From assembly GCA_035772405.1 (NCBI GenBank), contig JAYKKM010000310.1:1635501-1699500 (forward strand): 64,000 nucleotides of DNA. Reading direction: 5' to 3'. This document shows positions 12,352 to 23,988 of the stretch, piece by piece. This stretch comes from Chrysogorgia sp. JL179-B06 (taxonomy: Eukaryota; Cnidaria; Anthozoa; Scleralcyonacea; Chrysogorgiidae). The notes beneath the pieces are model-generated. The model had not been told where the DNA came from and made no database searches. It was given only the letters and a program-made list of their open reading frames with translations. The first letter of the stretch is position 1. Each line of letters begins with the position of its first letter. Made by a program: the position numbers and the translations under genes.

Positions 12352-12969
12352 GCAAAAACAATTCTAGCAAAGCAGCTGTGGCTTGGTACTTCTGAAAAAT
12401 ATTTAGATGCATGCACTTGTGATTTCGAAACAGATTCATGTGACTTAAAGAAGTGTTGCCATGCATTGTTTTTAAATGAAGAGGTTCTACATGAGCCTTG
12501 TCAATTAGTTTCCCAATGAGTGGTACAAACTCTTGTCGACTCTTACTTTTGGAAATGAACTCTGTGACTTTGGATCGCTTGGTTTTATCAGACAGACTTT
12601 TTCAATATTGGATTCTTAAATTTCTCTACTGCTTCTATTAAGTTAGGTATTTGCAGCTTGATGTATTGATAACTTGACACAGGCTACAGCAAAACCTTTA
12701 CAACTTAATATTAAGTCTGTTCTGATAAGACCAAGGTTTCCAGGTACATGAAACGTCATTTCCATACGTTCCCTTTACATCATGGCAGTTATCCTGAGTA
12801 GCATTGCCAAAAGCAGAGAAATATGTAGCTGTATTATTTAATTCCCCACCAAGCATTGCCAGCATTTTCATGTCATTGGGAAATTCCTCAAATGAAAATG
12901 TGACAGACAGACCATTTATTTGAAAGATTTGCCCTGTAGGTCTTCCATTTGCTTGCATGTGGCCAGTGT

Positions 12970-13112
12970 CAGGGGCGGCGTGGCCCTGGTGGGCCCCCAG
13001 AAATATGGTGATGGTGGGCCCCAAACAATGACACACACTGCTCTCCCACTGTGAGCAGTGGGCCCCTATTGAATAGTTTTCCGGGCCCTATTTTTGAGCC
13101 ACGCCGCCCCTG
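12970..13112. mobile_element. 143-bp hAT-type MITE
   Basis: Terminal inverted repeats caggggcggcgtggc and gccacgccgcccctg are flanked by the exact 8-bp duplication gccagtgt (12962-12969 and 13113-13120). The 8-bp duplication and the CAGGG-type ends match hAT non-autonomous elements. The interior is GC-rich and noncoding (gggccc-rich). It interrupts the decayed gene at 12136-13850. Confidence 0.9.
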
Positions 13113-13850
13113 GCCAGTGTACATATTTCCAAACAACTAAAGATGTTTCCTGACAATTTGATCCAAATACAATAAAATTATCACTGCTTGAAGCTACTCA
13201 CTTACCGGCATTAATAAAGCTAAACAAGAAAATAACAAGCACTTTCATTTTTGCCAAATGGACAACCATCACCCCCCCCCCCCCCTTCATGCAAGAAGAA
13301 AGGCTCCATTTGTTTTACCAAACCACTTTAACACACTTGCCCGAGTATTTACATTTCAGTAAAACATAGCTAACCGAGAAGATATTCCCTTAAATCCCTA
13401 AAACAACCATTCAGTTTTTCATCCTCATCAATATAATCCCTAAACTCCTCTTTCAGATGGTATATTTTCCCAATAACAATCCCCTTGATTTTCTTAGATA
13501 GTTTGTTGTATGCAAGGAGTTTTGGAATGGAACATTTAGACAGAAATGTATACTGGTAATTGCTGTTCTTTTCTCCTTCACATACTTCATAGAAGATGTG
13601 AGTCTTTACTGCTTTGTACTTTCTTAATTACCCCATAACCCCAGCAGTATATTAAGTAGCTACCTGTATGCTTCTCAAAACATTATCATCAGAATTTTCA
13701 AAAGCTAACCTGTCTTTCTTTTGCTTTTGCTCAATAATATAAGAAGTGAGTTTATCATTAGACAATACATAGTTACCTAACTGGTCTGACTTGCACTTCT
13801 TAGTTAGTGTATCAAACAGGCCATCAAGTGCTGGTTGCTTGTTCAGCAAG

Positions 13851-14189
13851 GTTCTACTTCCACTATGTGATGTATAGACAATGCTACATCAAATGTTACT
13901 TGTATTCGTCTCTCTAGTGTACTTTTATTGGTATGAGATTGACAACAAAAACTTGTCGGTGATGGTTTTGAATATGGCAACTATTTGAAGAGAACAAAGC
14001 CATGATATAATTCATGCCATGATATAATTCATAATATAAGCCATGATATAATTTCAAATTTCAGACTAATCAATTCCAGGAAACCATTCATTTTCTTGGA
14101 ATTAAACTTGGTTAAAACAGGGAGCCGGAAGTGATTCCTGCAAAGATATACAAAATGTCCCCACATTTTAAAGCCCATATATATACATG
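13851..14189. other. Noncoding spacer
   Basis: No gene is recognised. A short repeat, catgatataattcat, occurs about three times at 14001-14050. Confidence 0.4.
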
Positions 14190-14191
14190 TA

Positions 14192-14569
14192 CAGTACTGC
14201 TCAGAAATAACCTAACACTGCGTTCGCGTTCCGAACGCGTTCCAAACGCGTTGGGAACGCGTTCTGAGCGAGTCCCAAACGCGTTTGGAAGGCGTTCCAG
14301 ACGCCAAATTGAACATCATTGAACATCAAAACGAACATCATTGTGACTTCGCTCAAAAAGTTAATGGGAAGACTTCGTTAATTTCTGACTTTAGTAAACT
14401 TCTAAACGGATTTAACTTGATCATTTGATTGCTGGACTGGTTATGGTATATGTTCATTAGACGAGATTAAAACAGAAAGTATATCGTTCGGAACGCGTTG
14501 CTACCTAGAACGCGTTCGGGTCGCGTTCCGAAAACGCGTTTTTCGTTAGGTTAATTCTGAGCAGTACTG
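14192..14569. mobile_element. 378-bp Tc1/mariner-type MITE
   Basis: Ends are cagtactgctcagaa and its complement ttctgagcagtactg, extending about 26 bp with one mismatch. TA flanks both sides (14190-14191 and 14570-14571). Subterminal zones are full of the palindromic word aacgcgtt (for example gaacgcgttccaaacgcgtt). The TA target and CAGT start fit Tc1/mariner. There is no transposase frame, so it is non-autonomous. Confidence 0.88.
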
Positions 14570-16270
14570 TACTTGATGTAAATGAACATGCAGACCTGCA
14601 ACAATTATATCATTTGATATATATTGACTCAGAGCAGGTCGAATGTCCAAGAATAATGAAATAATGAATGAGTAATGTTAATTGCAATTAAATATGTTAT
14701 AGTGAAGAAACGCTTTCTATATTAAATAATAAATATAGAAAAACCCACAACGGAGAAATTTGAATCAGCTAGGATTTATAATTTTTATAATCTTAACCTT
14801 TTAGTTTGTTGTCGGTGAGTACTCTCTCAGCTCATCACGAAGCACTGCCTTCTGCGCCGCATCATGTACATGTTGAAGACGTTTTGTCTTCATAAACGCA
14901 CCAACAGCAAAGAGATTTGGCTTCTTCGTTGGCATTTTTCTTGTGTTGACTGTGTCTGTCTAACATTTCCAGTGATCCAGTCCAACTTTGCTTCTCAACC
15001 GACGAATTCACCGACCAGTGTGACTACAACGACATCTGTAATATTATACAGTAAACATGGAGGTCAGTTCCCAGTAGTAGCAGAGAAAAGCCTTATTATT
15101 CGCCTAATAAAAGAAAAATACGAAAAACAAAAAACATACGATTCTTACCTTGATGTTCAATAACAAAACCGCCAAATTTATATCTTCGTAACTCGGTTGT
15201 AGAAAAAGTTTATTGAAGCCGAAGTTAGGCCATTCTGACGATTTCTTGACTAGTCGCAAAATATGTAAAAATATCGTCTCTTCTCCTATAAATTTCACAG
15301 TTTACCTATGATACTTGGTATCAAACGATAGCTTGAATCACGGTCTGTTTGGATTTCGCTCCATTATGTCTGTTGGGGTATTGTATTTCCATAATATATG
15401 CAAATTAACTCCTTCCCAGACTTCCGCCAAGAACCGCGCACTTGACGGCAGGAATATCGAGATTGCTAACCCGGCGTGGCTCTACCTTCGGTCTCACCCA
15501 ATATTGAATTTTCCACTTATGTTCTTACCATATCGGATCTGAAACAGCACACAGCATATAAATTCAGAAATGAACTTACTGTAACTAGAGTAGTGTTATG
15601 CACTTCTTTAAGATATTTACCAATGAGTAATAAAGATAACAATGGTAGCATCCATGAAGTTTGGTGCTGGCCCTCATTGTAAGATTGACATCCCCATTAT
15701 TTCTCCACATAATCTAAACTCTCCAGTTAGACACTCCAACCTTGAGCTACCAGAACTCAGATGGCAGAGCAAAGGCCGCAAAAAGCAACTGAAATGTACG
15801 AATTGAAAGAGATTAAAATAACGACAGAGGTATGGAACAGATGTTTTCGTTTAGTGATGGTTTAAATTTGGAAATAAGTAAACTTTCACAAACGAGAAGT
15901 TCGAGATTGGAATTAGAGTGAGCTGAAGAAATTATAGAGAAATCATCGGGCGAGATAGCATGTTTAGTGAACCGAGAATAGAATATGCGAGAGTGCTGAG
16001 ATGGTTAACTTTTCCCTGTTGATGGCGAAATGCCCATGTTCCACAGCATTGACACGTGTATGTAAACAATACGCGATCTTAGTAACAAGGGAATTCGATC
16101 CTTAAAGGGAATGAAACTGGACAACCGCCTTCCAGATTTGAAAACAAAATGTAAAATGATATGCAGAAATGTGGAAGAGCATAATTAGAGATTTGTGTTC
16201 GTACTTGGAGAGAGTGTGGTCCTGTAAAAGTGGAAGAAAAAATTACTCCGTTTGTGCTCTTCCTCTACTT
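14570..16270. other. Region without a recognised gene
   Basis: I see no convincing coding region. The segment 15,475-15,512 repeats ctaccttcggtctcacccaa from the foldback at 5.7 kb. Short open frames at 14,864 and 15,315 have no recognisable domains. The stretch from 15,730 to 16,150 may be the 5' part of the retroelement that follows. Confidence 0.4.
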
Positions 16271-16279
16271 CGACGTCCT

Positions 16280-17063
16280 CCGTCAATCCAGACGACGTTA
16301 TTTTCAACTATTCTATCCGCACACTCGCTGGAGAAGAGAAAGAACCTCTTAGCTAAAGGACTTAACTTCTCTATTCCACTTAACAACAAACTTGACTACG
16401 GTGACCACCTCCTACCTTTTGAACTCTGAAACGATAGACTATCTGTAAAGACTCTGGCTTCGACGATGACCATCTTAAAACAAAAGTTAAAGATGTAACA
16501 TTATTGAGTTACAGAAACGTCGCCCCACCGAACTTTTTGTTAACTCGTGAAGACTACAAACTACTGAAGGGTTTAAAAGACGACCCCAACATCCATATCA
16601 TCAAACCAGATAAAGGAAACGGCATTGTTTTGGTTGACAAAGTCCTGTGCAACTCCAAAATGAACGATATTCTGTCCGACATAACTAAATTTACTCCACT
16701 CCAGTCAAATCCCCTCAAGATAACTATGAACCGAGAAAAACAGTTGCGTAATTTCCTTCTAGACGCTATGTGTCCGAAGGCTTTATATAGCATAAATCCC
16801 GACGTTCGAGGGTTTTATGACTTATTTCATGATTGAGGAGGTTTTGCAACACAATTTTGTCTATTTTTTCCACCTTCGACAAAGATTTTCCTACTTTTGT
16901 CTTCATTTCTTATCTAATTAGTATTCATGGGCTTTTTTATGCTCTATAAAGCCCGCGGTACATCAAAGAAAACCGACTCAATCATGAAATAACTCAGGAT
17001 ATGTACGAACGTTTAGCGACAACAGGTTCTAGACCTGGTATTTTGTACGGTTTACCTAAAGTA
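16280..17063 (+). pseudogene. Penelope-like retroelement reverse transcriptase fragment
   Basis: Coding blocks in more than one frame: LLAKGLNFSIPLNNKLDYGD (about 16,340-16,400), IHIIKPDKGNGIVLVDK (16,585-16,640), MNDILSDITKFTPLQ and SRPGILYGLPKV (about 17,030-17,065). The KPDKGNGIVLVD and YGLPK blocks are, from established knowledge, characteristic of the N-terminal RT region of Penelope-like elements. Frameshifts and stops separate the blocks. The fragment breaks off where an unrelated LINE begins at about 17,085. Confidence 0.65.
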
Positions 17064-17084
17064 CTATGCCTAATCTTCCTTTCA

Positions 17085-18705
17085 GACCTATTCGTTCTGC
17101 TATTTCCTTCGATTTGGAAAAATGCTAAGGTCATAGCAATCTTTAAAGCAGGTAAACGATCAGATCTGTCAAAATTATCGTCCAATATCTGTTTTAAGCA
17201 AGTTATTAGAAAAGGCAGTCCATCAACAAATATGATTTCATCTGAAAGACAATTTGGATTTAAATCTAATTGTCATCGACTAGTGTAGCAGTTGGTCAGT
17301 TTACAGACTCAATTCTAACCAACATGGACAACAGACTACTAACTGGAGTGGTCTTTTTAGATCTGACAAAAGCTTTCGATACGGTGGATCACACAATCCT
17401 ACTGCAAAAACTTTTTCGTTATGGATTGTGTCATGCTGCTGTGTCTTGGTTCGAGTCATACCTAGACAACCGTCTACAAGCAACCTTCTTAAACATTGTC
17501 TATCGGACCAAGCGAGAATACCGGTGGGAGTACCTCGGGACATCGTCTTGGGACCACTATTGTTCTTGGTATATACGAATGACCTCCCAAATTGTCTGTA
17601 AAAAGCTGATGTGACCCTATATGTAGGCGACACCGCCCTGTATTACGCTTCTAGAAGTGTGGAAGATTTAAAAGAAGCTATTAATGGTGACCTGTTACAC
17701 GTTTCAAGATGGCTTGAACAAAATAAGTTAACATTAAATGTTAAGAAAACTAAGTTTATGATCATTGTCAGCTTGAGAAAGTTGAAATCTCTAGATCCTG
17801 TTGGCATCAGTATATCTGGAGAATGTTTAGAGATGTGCAATTCTTTTAAATACTTAGGAGTTACCATAAATTGCCAACTTACCTGGGATGATCACATAAA
17901 TTATATAAGTATAAACAAATAACCAAAAAATTAAGTTTTTAGAAGACTCAAGGCTTATCTCCCAACTAGTACTAGGATACTCTTTTAATTCACTCGTTTT
18001 GCCTATCTTTGATTATTGTGATATTGTATGGTATGAATCATTGCAGGTATTACATAACGAGATGGCAAGGGAGATCCTTGATCTACCATATCATTCTTCT
18101 GCTACTAATGCATTAAGTAAATTGGATTGGATACCATTAGCACGAAGAAGATCTAGACATCGAGCTATATTTATGTATAAATGGTTATATTGAATACGAT
18201 TAAAATCATGCTTATAACACTAGGAATAAAGATAACATCAGGAAGCCACTTTCTAAACGCCGCTGGGGTCAATGGACTGTGTTATCACATGCCACTTGGA
18301 ACAACATTGAACTATCGAAAAGGACTATTAAGGAACTTCATCTTTTTCAAAAATATTTTTAAACATTCTTCCCCATGTCTATAGGCAACCTATAAGATCC
18401 TATAGAGGACCTTTTGGCTTCTATACGAAATTGGAACATTTTCTACAGGCGACCTATAATGAAATAGGTTTCATTATAGGGTTAGGGTTAGCCTATAGAC
18501 GCCTATAGGAAATTGGAACATTGCCTATAGGCGCTTTGAATATAGACATTTTGTACTACTTGATTTGATTTTACTTACTTTCATATTCGATTTAATAACT
18601 TTAGTTGATTAATTAGTTTTATTCATGTAGAATAGTGTAGGTCCCTGATGAAAATCACTGTATAAGTGATCAGGTTTCCTCATTAAATATTATTTTGAAT
18701 GAATG
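17085..18705 (+). mobile_element. CR1/Jockey-type LINE, 5'-truncated and mutated
   Basis: The RT blocks follow in order: FPSIWKNAKVIAIFKAGKRSD, SERQFGFKSNC, LLTGVVFLDLTKAFDTVDH, then YVGDTALYYAS, KTKFMIIV, KYLGVTINCQLTWDDHI and a C-terminal block DYCDIVWYESL with LSKLDWIPLARRR. The catalytic Y-A-D-D box has become YVGD, so this copy cannot be an active RT. Several frame changes occur (17,288; 17,600; 17,925). The end gattaagtgatc-like text then ttgaatgaatgaatcc (18,690-18,708) resembles a LINE tail. It was inserted within, or joined to, the Penelope-like fragment. Confidence 0.8.
18376..18545. repeat. CCTATAGG-rich insertion within the LINE 3' part
   Basis: About ten copies of the words cctatagg, cctataa and gcctatag, in both orientations, surround attggaacatt repeated twice and a gggttagggttag telomere-like word. 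The arrangement suggests a small inverted-repeat element. Exact ends cannot be fixed. Confidence 0.45.
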
Positions 18706-18709
18706 AATC

Positions 18710-20030
18710 CATTTTTGGCGAAATTTGATCTCGCAGTTACTGCTTGATGACATATGCAGGTGTGTAACTAAGAACTGCATATGTCATTTGCACCATAAAC
18801 TCGGTCCCATATTTTCCTTATTTTGTAATGTTAAACAACCCCAAGGGACAAACTTTGCCACTCAATATCACGAGAAGTACCAACTGTATTTATTTAATTT
18901 TTTGGGAAATGGTTTTCGAGATGAGCTTTAATGTTGTTCAAAAATATGAGATCGGAATTTTTCACTTCATAAACACTTTAAACTGAACCAAGGCTGTTTC
19001 ATTGACTCTGACAAAAGATGAGGACACAAGGCAGATTGCTACAGAAACTGTACCATATCGATGACAAAGAATTTATTCTGCAATGTACTGTAATACCAAT
19101 ATCTATTTAGCTAAATGTTATGTTGGTATACAATGAGCAATACTGTATGTGTGCATTTAGACGAGACAACAGAGGAAAATAAAGGCAGAATAACAGAGTT
19201 AATAATGATCTCAGTGCTAAAACCAAGAGCATCATATACAATTCCTCATCATATGAAGTGGTATACTTTAATATTGATACGTACTGGTACTGTCATTATC
19301 ACTCACCAGTGGCATCTTTGAGACTAACAGTGTTGCCTTTGTTTTTCCCAGCGATATACACTTCTTTGGCAATATTCGCTGGTGAATCAATTCTTCATAG
19401 CGTAAATGAGAAAACAATTACATATTATTGGATTAATTTGATCAAAATAGATCAATTATTTACCAACTGGCTGAAATGAACATATACAGTATCACGATAT
19501 TTGTGATAAATGAAGAAATAATTCTTTTTTATTTTATTTGTTTTAAATGTTTATTTAATCCAAGTCTTTTTACAGAGTTAGCGATATTTTTAGAGATGGA
19601 GGTTGCTGTGCACCAGCAGAATATATATATAGTATATATTTTATAAAATATATTTGTGAACTGGCAAAATAAATTTGTGCACTAACAAATATATCTGTAT
19701 ACTGCTAATGAAATTGACTTGAAATCATGATTATATCGACAATTTATCATTAAATTAACCTTTCTTCAAGTGCAAATAGATTGTCACTCTGTTGTTCCTC
19801 TTTGTTTAATTATTGTTCTTACAGTGCTCTAAATAAGTAGAAAACAGTTAGTAACCAATCTAATACTATACAATTGCAAAAAATAATTATTCGTTTATTT
19901 CCACCCGTTCCTCCTGTTATAAATCACATATAGTGACAGTTCTAAATTTTAGAACGTCGGATATATGTGATAGGGATGAGCAACCTGGCACGGCTGCAGT
20001 TAAGGTGGCGCAACCGTATTCCCTTACTCA
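18710..20030. other. Region without a recognised gene
   Basis: AT-rich sequence with short open frames only and no recognisable domain or element ends. Microsatellite-like atatatatagtatatat occurs at about 19,621-19,640. Confidence 0.4.
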
Positions 20031-20036
20031 TACAAA

Positions 20037-20195
20037 ATGGCTGCTCATTCGATAAATTACTATGTTTTGACAGATGAACAAAAGCATGTTTTGACTTCTT
20101 TTTACTACCCTGGAATGATTTCCACAGGAAAGAATATGCGGGAATTGGTGCTAAAGGCTTCTGATCAGACGGGAACAAGCTACGAAAAAGTTAAA
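20037..20195 (+). CDS. First exon of a homeodomain-like protein
   Basis: ATG at 20037 opens a 53-residue frame (MAAHSINYYVLTDEQKHVLT, ending TGTSYEKVK). It runs directly into a good donor, AAA then GTAAGAAAA, at 20,196. The pattern LTDEQKHVLTSFYY, then a spacer, then a second helix followed by VK fits helices 1 and 2 of a divergent homeodomain. The recognition helix (N-W-x-x-N-x-R) would then be in the next exon, which I could not locate. It is probably a host gene or a domesticated DNA-binding protein. Confidence 0.45.
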
Positions 20196-21790
20196 GTAAG
20201 AAAAATTTAACGAAATATACGCAAATTTTAGCAATCCTTTAACAATAACCACATGGAGGCATACAAACGAAATAGGTATTATGTGATTTATAGTATAGTT
20301 GGACAGATTGGAGTGCTGCTAAATCAGAATTTCTTTTTAATATTTACATAGATTGCGTCGTTACGACTTGCCATTTACGAGTGGGACTGCTTTAAATAAC
20401 AGTCCTTGGAATACATGTATATTAAAATATTGAAATTTTAACATGGCCGACCGCCAAACTCTTAAATGGCTTTAAACTTTTTTCAACGTTTGCTGCACTA
20501 GAAAATATTGAAAGTAAAGTGTTTTGGCCGGGGTCTTATTGCGTTTACAAGAAACAACATATTAAAAGCACCATGCATTAGCAAGTGTATTTAAAACCTG
20601 GTAGTGGTATTAAAAGGTCGCTCAATACTTTATTTATACTTTGTCTCAAGAATATTAAATATTATTTAGAAGGAAGCTGATGTATTGCTTGCTACAGTAA
20701 GTAAGTTAATAAAAATAAAGTTATCAACATATTTTTGTTGTAGAAATGGATTGGAAATGAGAGAAGGAAGAGGAAGTTAACATAAATATCAGAAACAACA
20801 CTGGAAGAAAATATGGCAGAAAATTCAGAATCGAGAATAGGAAGGGTGGGGATTTGATTTGATTCAACTTTTATTTTATTCCCCAAAGTTCTCATTACAA
20901 CAGACTCATTACAAATCCCCACCCATTGCACATACAAAGGGGACCAATGAATACTGAAAGCTTCAAATCTCCTACTTGGTTGGGAATGTTCAGACTGTTT
21001 CAAATCCCCAATCATTCCCCTAATAACCCCCACCCCGGCACTGGATGGGTTTACATCGACTTGTGCATTAACATGTGGACTGTACAGGAACCAATTTTGC
21101 TTCCTTCCTCACCAAATAGGGGTTTGTGAAGCACTATCGATAACAATTTCCTGCATTAATTTCAAAACAGTGAAACAGAGAAATTAGTCATGTTGTTTCA
21201 TATTCTGAAGCATGGGAAAATTATGTGTCCCAATAATTCCTATTTAGGTATTCTGCAGGATATCAGAATATTGAACATTATACAACACTGATGTATAATA
21301 TCAGTAGTCTTTGTGTGCTGTAGTAATCACATACCAGTATGTTTCTTTGCATTACAGATTCAAAGGTCATTTTAATATTCACTATATGATTGCATTTCTT
21401 AATGTAGATGCCTGCAAAAAATTGCATCAAAAGCAGAAAAAATGAGCTTTGTTGCTTCAGAGGGATAATGAGCGCATTGTTTGGCAGAATGAGGCCCAAA
21501 AATTTGAATGAATCAAACCATCAATGCTAACTGCAGAAGAAAGAAAAAAGCAAAAGGCTGTGTGTGTGTGTGTGTATAATTAATTATACACTATGTTGTT
21601 TATCTGCAGTTTAATCATAAGCTTCACATTATCTGGTAATTGTTTTAGTTGAGTTGATAAAAGCGCACAAAACAATTAATCTTCATCCTTTACTTTTTCT
21701 TCTTTTTGAGAGTTTGAGACTCCCTTCTTGTACCACAGAAATACTCACTTCAAGTGCCACAGAAATATAAAAGCGAAATAGCGAATATAC
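20196..21790. other. Possible intron and intergenic DNA
   Basis: No coding region is recognised. A short inverted pair gggtggggattt / aaatccccaccc lies at 20,846-20,935, and a (tg)n run at 21,560-21,575. Part of this may be the first intron of the gene beginning at 20,037. Confidence 0.35.
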
Positions 21791-21794
21791 TGCA

Positions 21795-22124
21795 ATGTCT
21801 TGTAGTATTTACGAGACTGTGCAGTGCGCGTTTGAGAGAAACTATCGGCCATATCTTCAAAATGTTTACCCTGATCTGATGAAGCGAATCGACGCTTTGC
21901 TGAAGAGTTCTGTTGAAGAGCTGTTCAGTGCTATCAACAACACGAGCTTCTGCCTCAGTAGAAATTTTGGTGCCGAATCTTTCATCCCGAAGTATGTTCG
22001 AGAGAGGAAAAACAAGTCTTGTACAGCCATAATATATTCTATTTTAACTAAATTTGACTCTTATTATAATAGTTTTGCACTTGTATTAACCGAACAATTT
22101 GTGCGCCATGACCGGCTGGCATGA
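21795..22124 (+). CDS. Hypothetical protein, 109 aa
   Basis: ATG-started frame MSCSIYETVQCAFERNYRPY with a helical middle (LMKRIDALLKSSVEELFSAI) and a basic tail. No family is recognised. The amino-acid composition is protein-like and the first 75 codons lack low-complexity sequence, which favours a real gene or exon. It might be a later exon of the gene starting at 20,037. Confidence 0.35.
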   Translation: MSCSIYETVQCAFERNYRPYLQNVYPDLMKRIDALLKSSVEELFSAINNTSFCLSRNFGAESFIPKYVRERKNKSCTAIIYSILTKFDSYYNSFALVLTEQFVRHDRLA

Positions 22125-22439
22125 TCGTTTATGAAATTAGCATATTACTGCGGTCAAACGTTTATTGATATTAGTTTAAAATTTTGATTTGGATAATGGA
22201 TATCTATTGTCCATATAATGTATATGGACTGTGTCAGTGTGTTTTGTTAGACCACATGGCTTTGTGTAATAGGATCTCTAGTTCAGATGTGATGATTTAA
22301 TGATTTAATGAACTATTACTTTCCCAACTATTACATCCAACAATGGATTACAGTACATATACAAATAAATGAATAATAATAATAAATAAATGAAGTAAAT
22401 AAACAAAGGGAGGATATATAACAGTAGGAGGAAACTAAA

Positions 22440-23060
22440 TTCCCATTTGAAAACTGCTCTCCTGACATAGCTATCTTAGATAATAAAAAAGACATTCATT
22501 TTTTCTGGAAACCACTTAAAGATTTAGTTTCCACAACGTCAAATGGTAGCGACTTCCAATCGCTCACATATCTATTAAAAAACGAAAACTTAAAGTAATT
22601 TGTACGTGCATGTTTAGGTCTCAACTTGTACTTGTGATTGGATCTTGTACGAGATTCTCCTATTAAATCAAGATATTTAGATTTGTCAATATCACACAGA
22701 CCAAACATAATTTTGTACAGCTGGACGAGACAAAGGTACTTTCTGCGTAACTCAAGAGATGGCCACTTGACTATTTAGCCTTTCAGTGTGGGGTTGATCT
22801 GGACCACATATTAATCTTGTGGCTCTCCGTTGAATCTTTTCGATTGCATTGACATGCTTTACCAAATAACGATTCCATAGCTGACAACAGTACTCTAATA
22901 TCGGTCTTAACATGCTTCACCAAATAACGATTCCATAGCTGACAACAGTACTCTAATATCGGTCTTACAAGAGATTTAAAAGCAATCTCAGCTCCTGTTG
23001 GGTTTTTACAACCAAAAGCTCTGCGTATTAGACCCAATACTTTACCAGGATAGCGAAGAT
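22440..23060 (-). mobile_element. CR1-type LINE 3' fragment
   Basis: Minus-strand coding for the C-terminal end of a LINE RT protein: MGLIRRAFGCKNPTGAEIAF, SLVRPILEYCCQLWNRYLVK, a frame break, then TRSNHKYKLRPKHARTNYFK, FSFFNRYVSDWKSLPFDVV. The WKSLPFDVV ending is typical of CR1/L2-like ORF2. It is 5'-truncated at about 23,060. AATA/AATG-rich sequence at 22,360-22,400 is probably its 3' tail. A 54-61 bp direct duplication (22,853-22,974) breaks the frame. Confidence 0.8.
22853..22974. repeat. ~61-bp tandem duplication inside the LINE
   Basis: The unit catgctt(t/c)accaaataacg attccatagctgacaacagt ending ggtctta occurs twice back to back with about one substitution. The near identity means the duplication is recent relative to the rest of the decayed LINE. 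Confidence 0.9.
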
Positions 23061-23639
23061 TGGATCCACAAATTGTGATTTGTGATATACATCAATTGAT
23101 GAAATTCATATTCAAATTCATGTCAATTGTTGGGAGGTCATTGTTTGTGCTTTTGTTCGGATCACTTGTCTCGAATGAAGATACTGTTGTTATATCACTG
23201 ACTTCAGGCACCAGGTTGACTGAGCAGTTCAACTGTTATAGAAATTGAATAAAAAAACAGAAGCTTTCATATTATTCAAGGTTTGCCAGGTTATGCAGCA
23301 AAACGCCATCGTTTGAAATGGGCCTAAAATAAATACCGTAGAACATTTACAGATGAGGAAGAACAAGCCTCAATGGATTCTAGCCACTTCTCTATTCTTG
23401 ACAACACTGCCATCATTGAATATTGCATTTCCTTTATCGTCTAAACGATTAGTCCTACAAACTGCATTGGGTGAATTAGATATATAATATAACATAGAAC
23501 AATTTAATAGTTACCTTGGTCTAGTTCTCGGCAACAAAGGAATTTCTTTCTAATTCACAAATTTTTCAGGTTAAGTTTTCGCACTCCAGTGTCTTTAGGC
23601 GAAGCTGTAAGCTTTCTTTCCCTTCACTTTTGTTCTTAT
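23061..23639. other. Noncoding spacer
   Basis: No gene or element is recognised. Confidence 0.35.
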
Positions 23640-23988
23640 TTTTGAATATTCTCCCTTCCAAATTTCTTCTCTTTCTGCTTGTTGAGTAACAAACTGTTCA
23701 CAAGCATCTTTGCCAGTACGGTGCAGGGCGTTTTGATACTTGCCTCTAAGTTAAACTAGAAGTTACCCAAGTTGCCTTTGTTTCTGAAAAAGAACATAAC
23801 CAGTTGAGACCTTTCCCCCTTTCTTTTAGTTCCCACTTTTCTGCTACTTCAGCATTGTACCAACGGCTTCCAAATTTTAGTTTGACAAGGTCACCTTGTT
23901 TAAGGAGCGTATTATGTTCTTTCTTGCGAACGTCGATATTTTCAAGAAATTTTATATCCTTTCTCTTGGCCCAGTGAACGCTACCCAC
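23640..23988 (-). CDS. Hypothetical exon(s), minus strand
   Basis: The frame 23988-23746 (MGSVHWAKRKDIKFLENIDV, GDLVKLKFGSRWYNAEVAEK) reads like an SH3/Tudor-type barrel (LVKLKFGSRWYNAEV). A second coding-like block lies at about 23,735-23,600 in another frame (QNALHRTGKDACEQFVTQQA). The two may be joined by a short intron, or the gene may be shifted. No family is assigned. It may belong with the decayed transposon gene just downstream. Confidence 0.35.

Larger units (their letters stand above)
12136..13850 (-). pseudogene. Decayed transposon-type protein gene
   Basis: Minus-strand coding blocks in shifting frames: 13849-13652 (NYVLSNDKLTSYIIEQKQKK), 13036-12698 (LSVTFSFEEFPNDMKMLAML, then FGNATQDNCHDV) and about 12540-12360 (EFVPLIGKLIDKAHVEPLHL). 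I recall blocks of this kind from large repeated proteins in cnidarian and sponge genomes that are treated as transposon-derived, but I cannot name the superfamily. The gene is interrupted by a hAT-type MITE (12970-13112), stops and a palindrome at its 3' end. The fragment at 24,430-24,969 may come from a related element. Confidence 0.5.

Noticed and set aside
19942..20178. Minus-strand 78-codon frame at 20 kb
   Set aside because: It lies opposite the homeodomain-like exon, which has an ATG, a coherent fold pattern and a splice donor; the minus frame has no recognisable feature.
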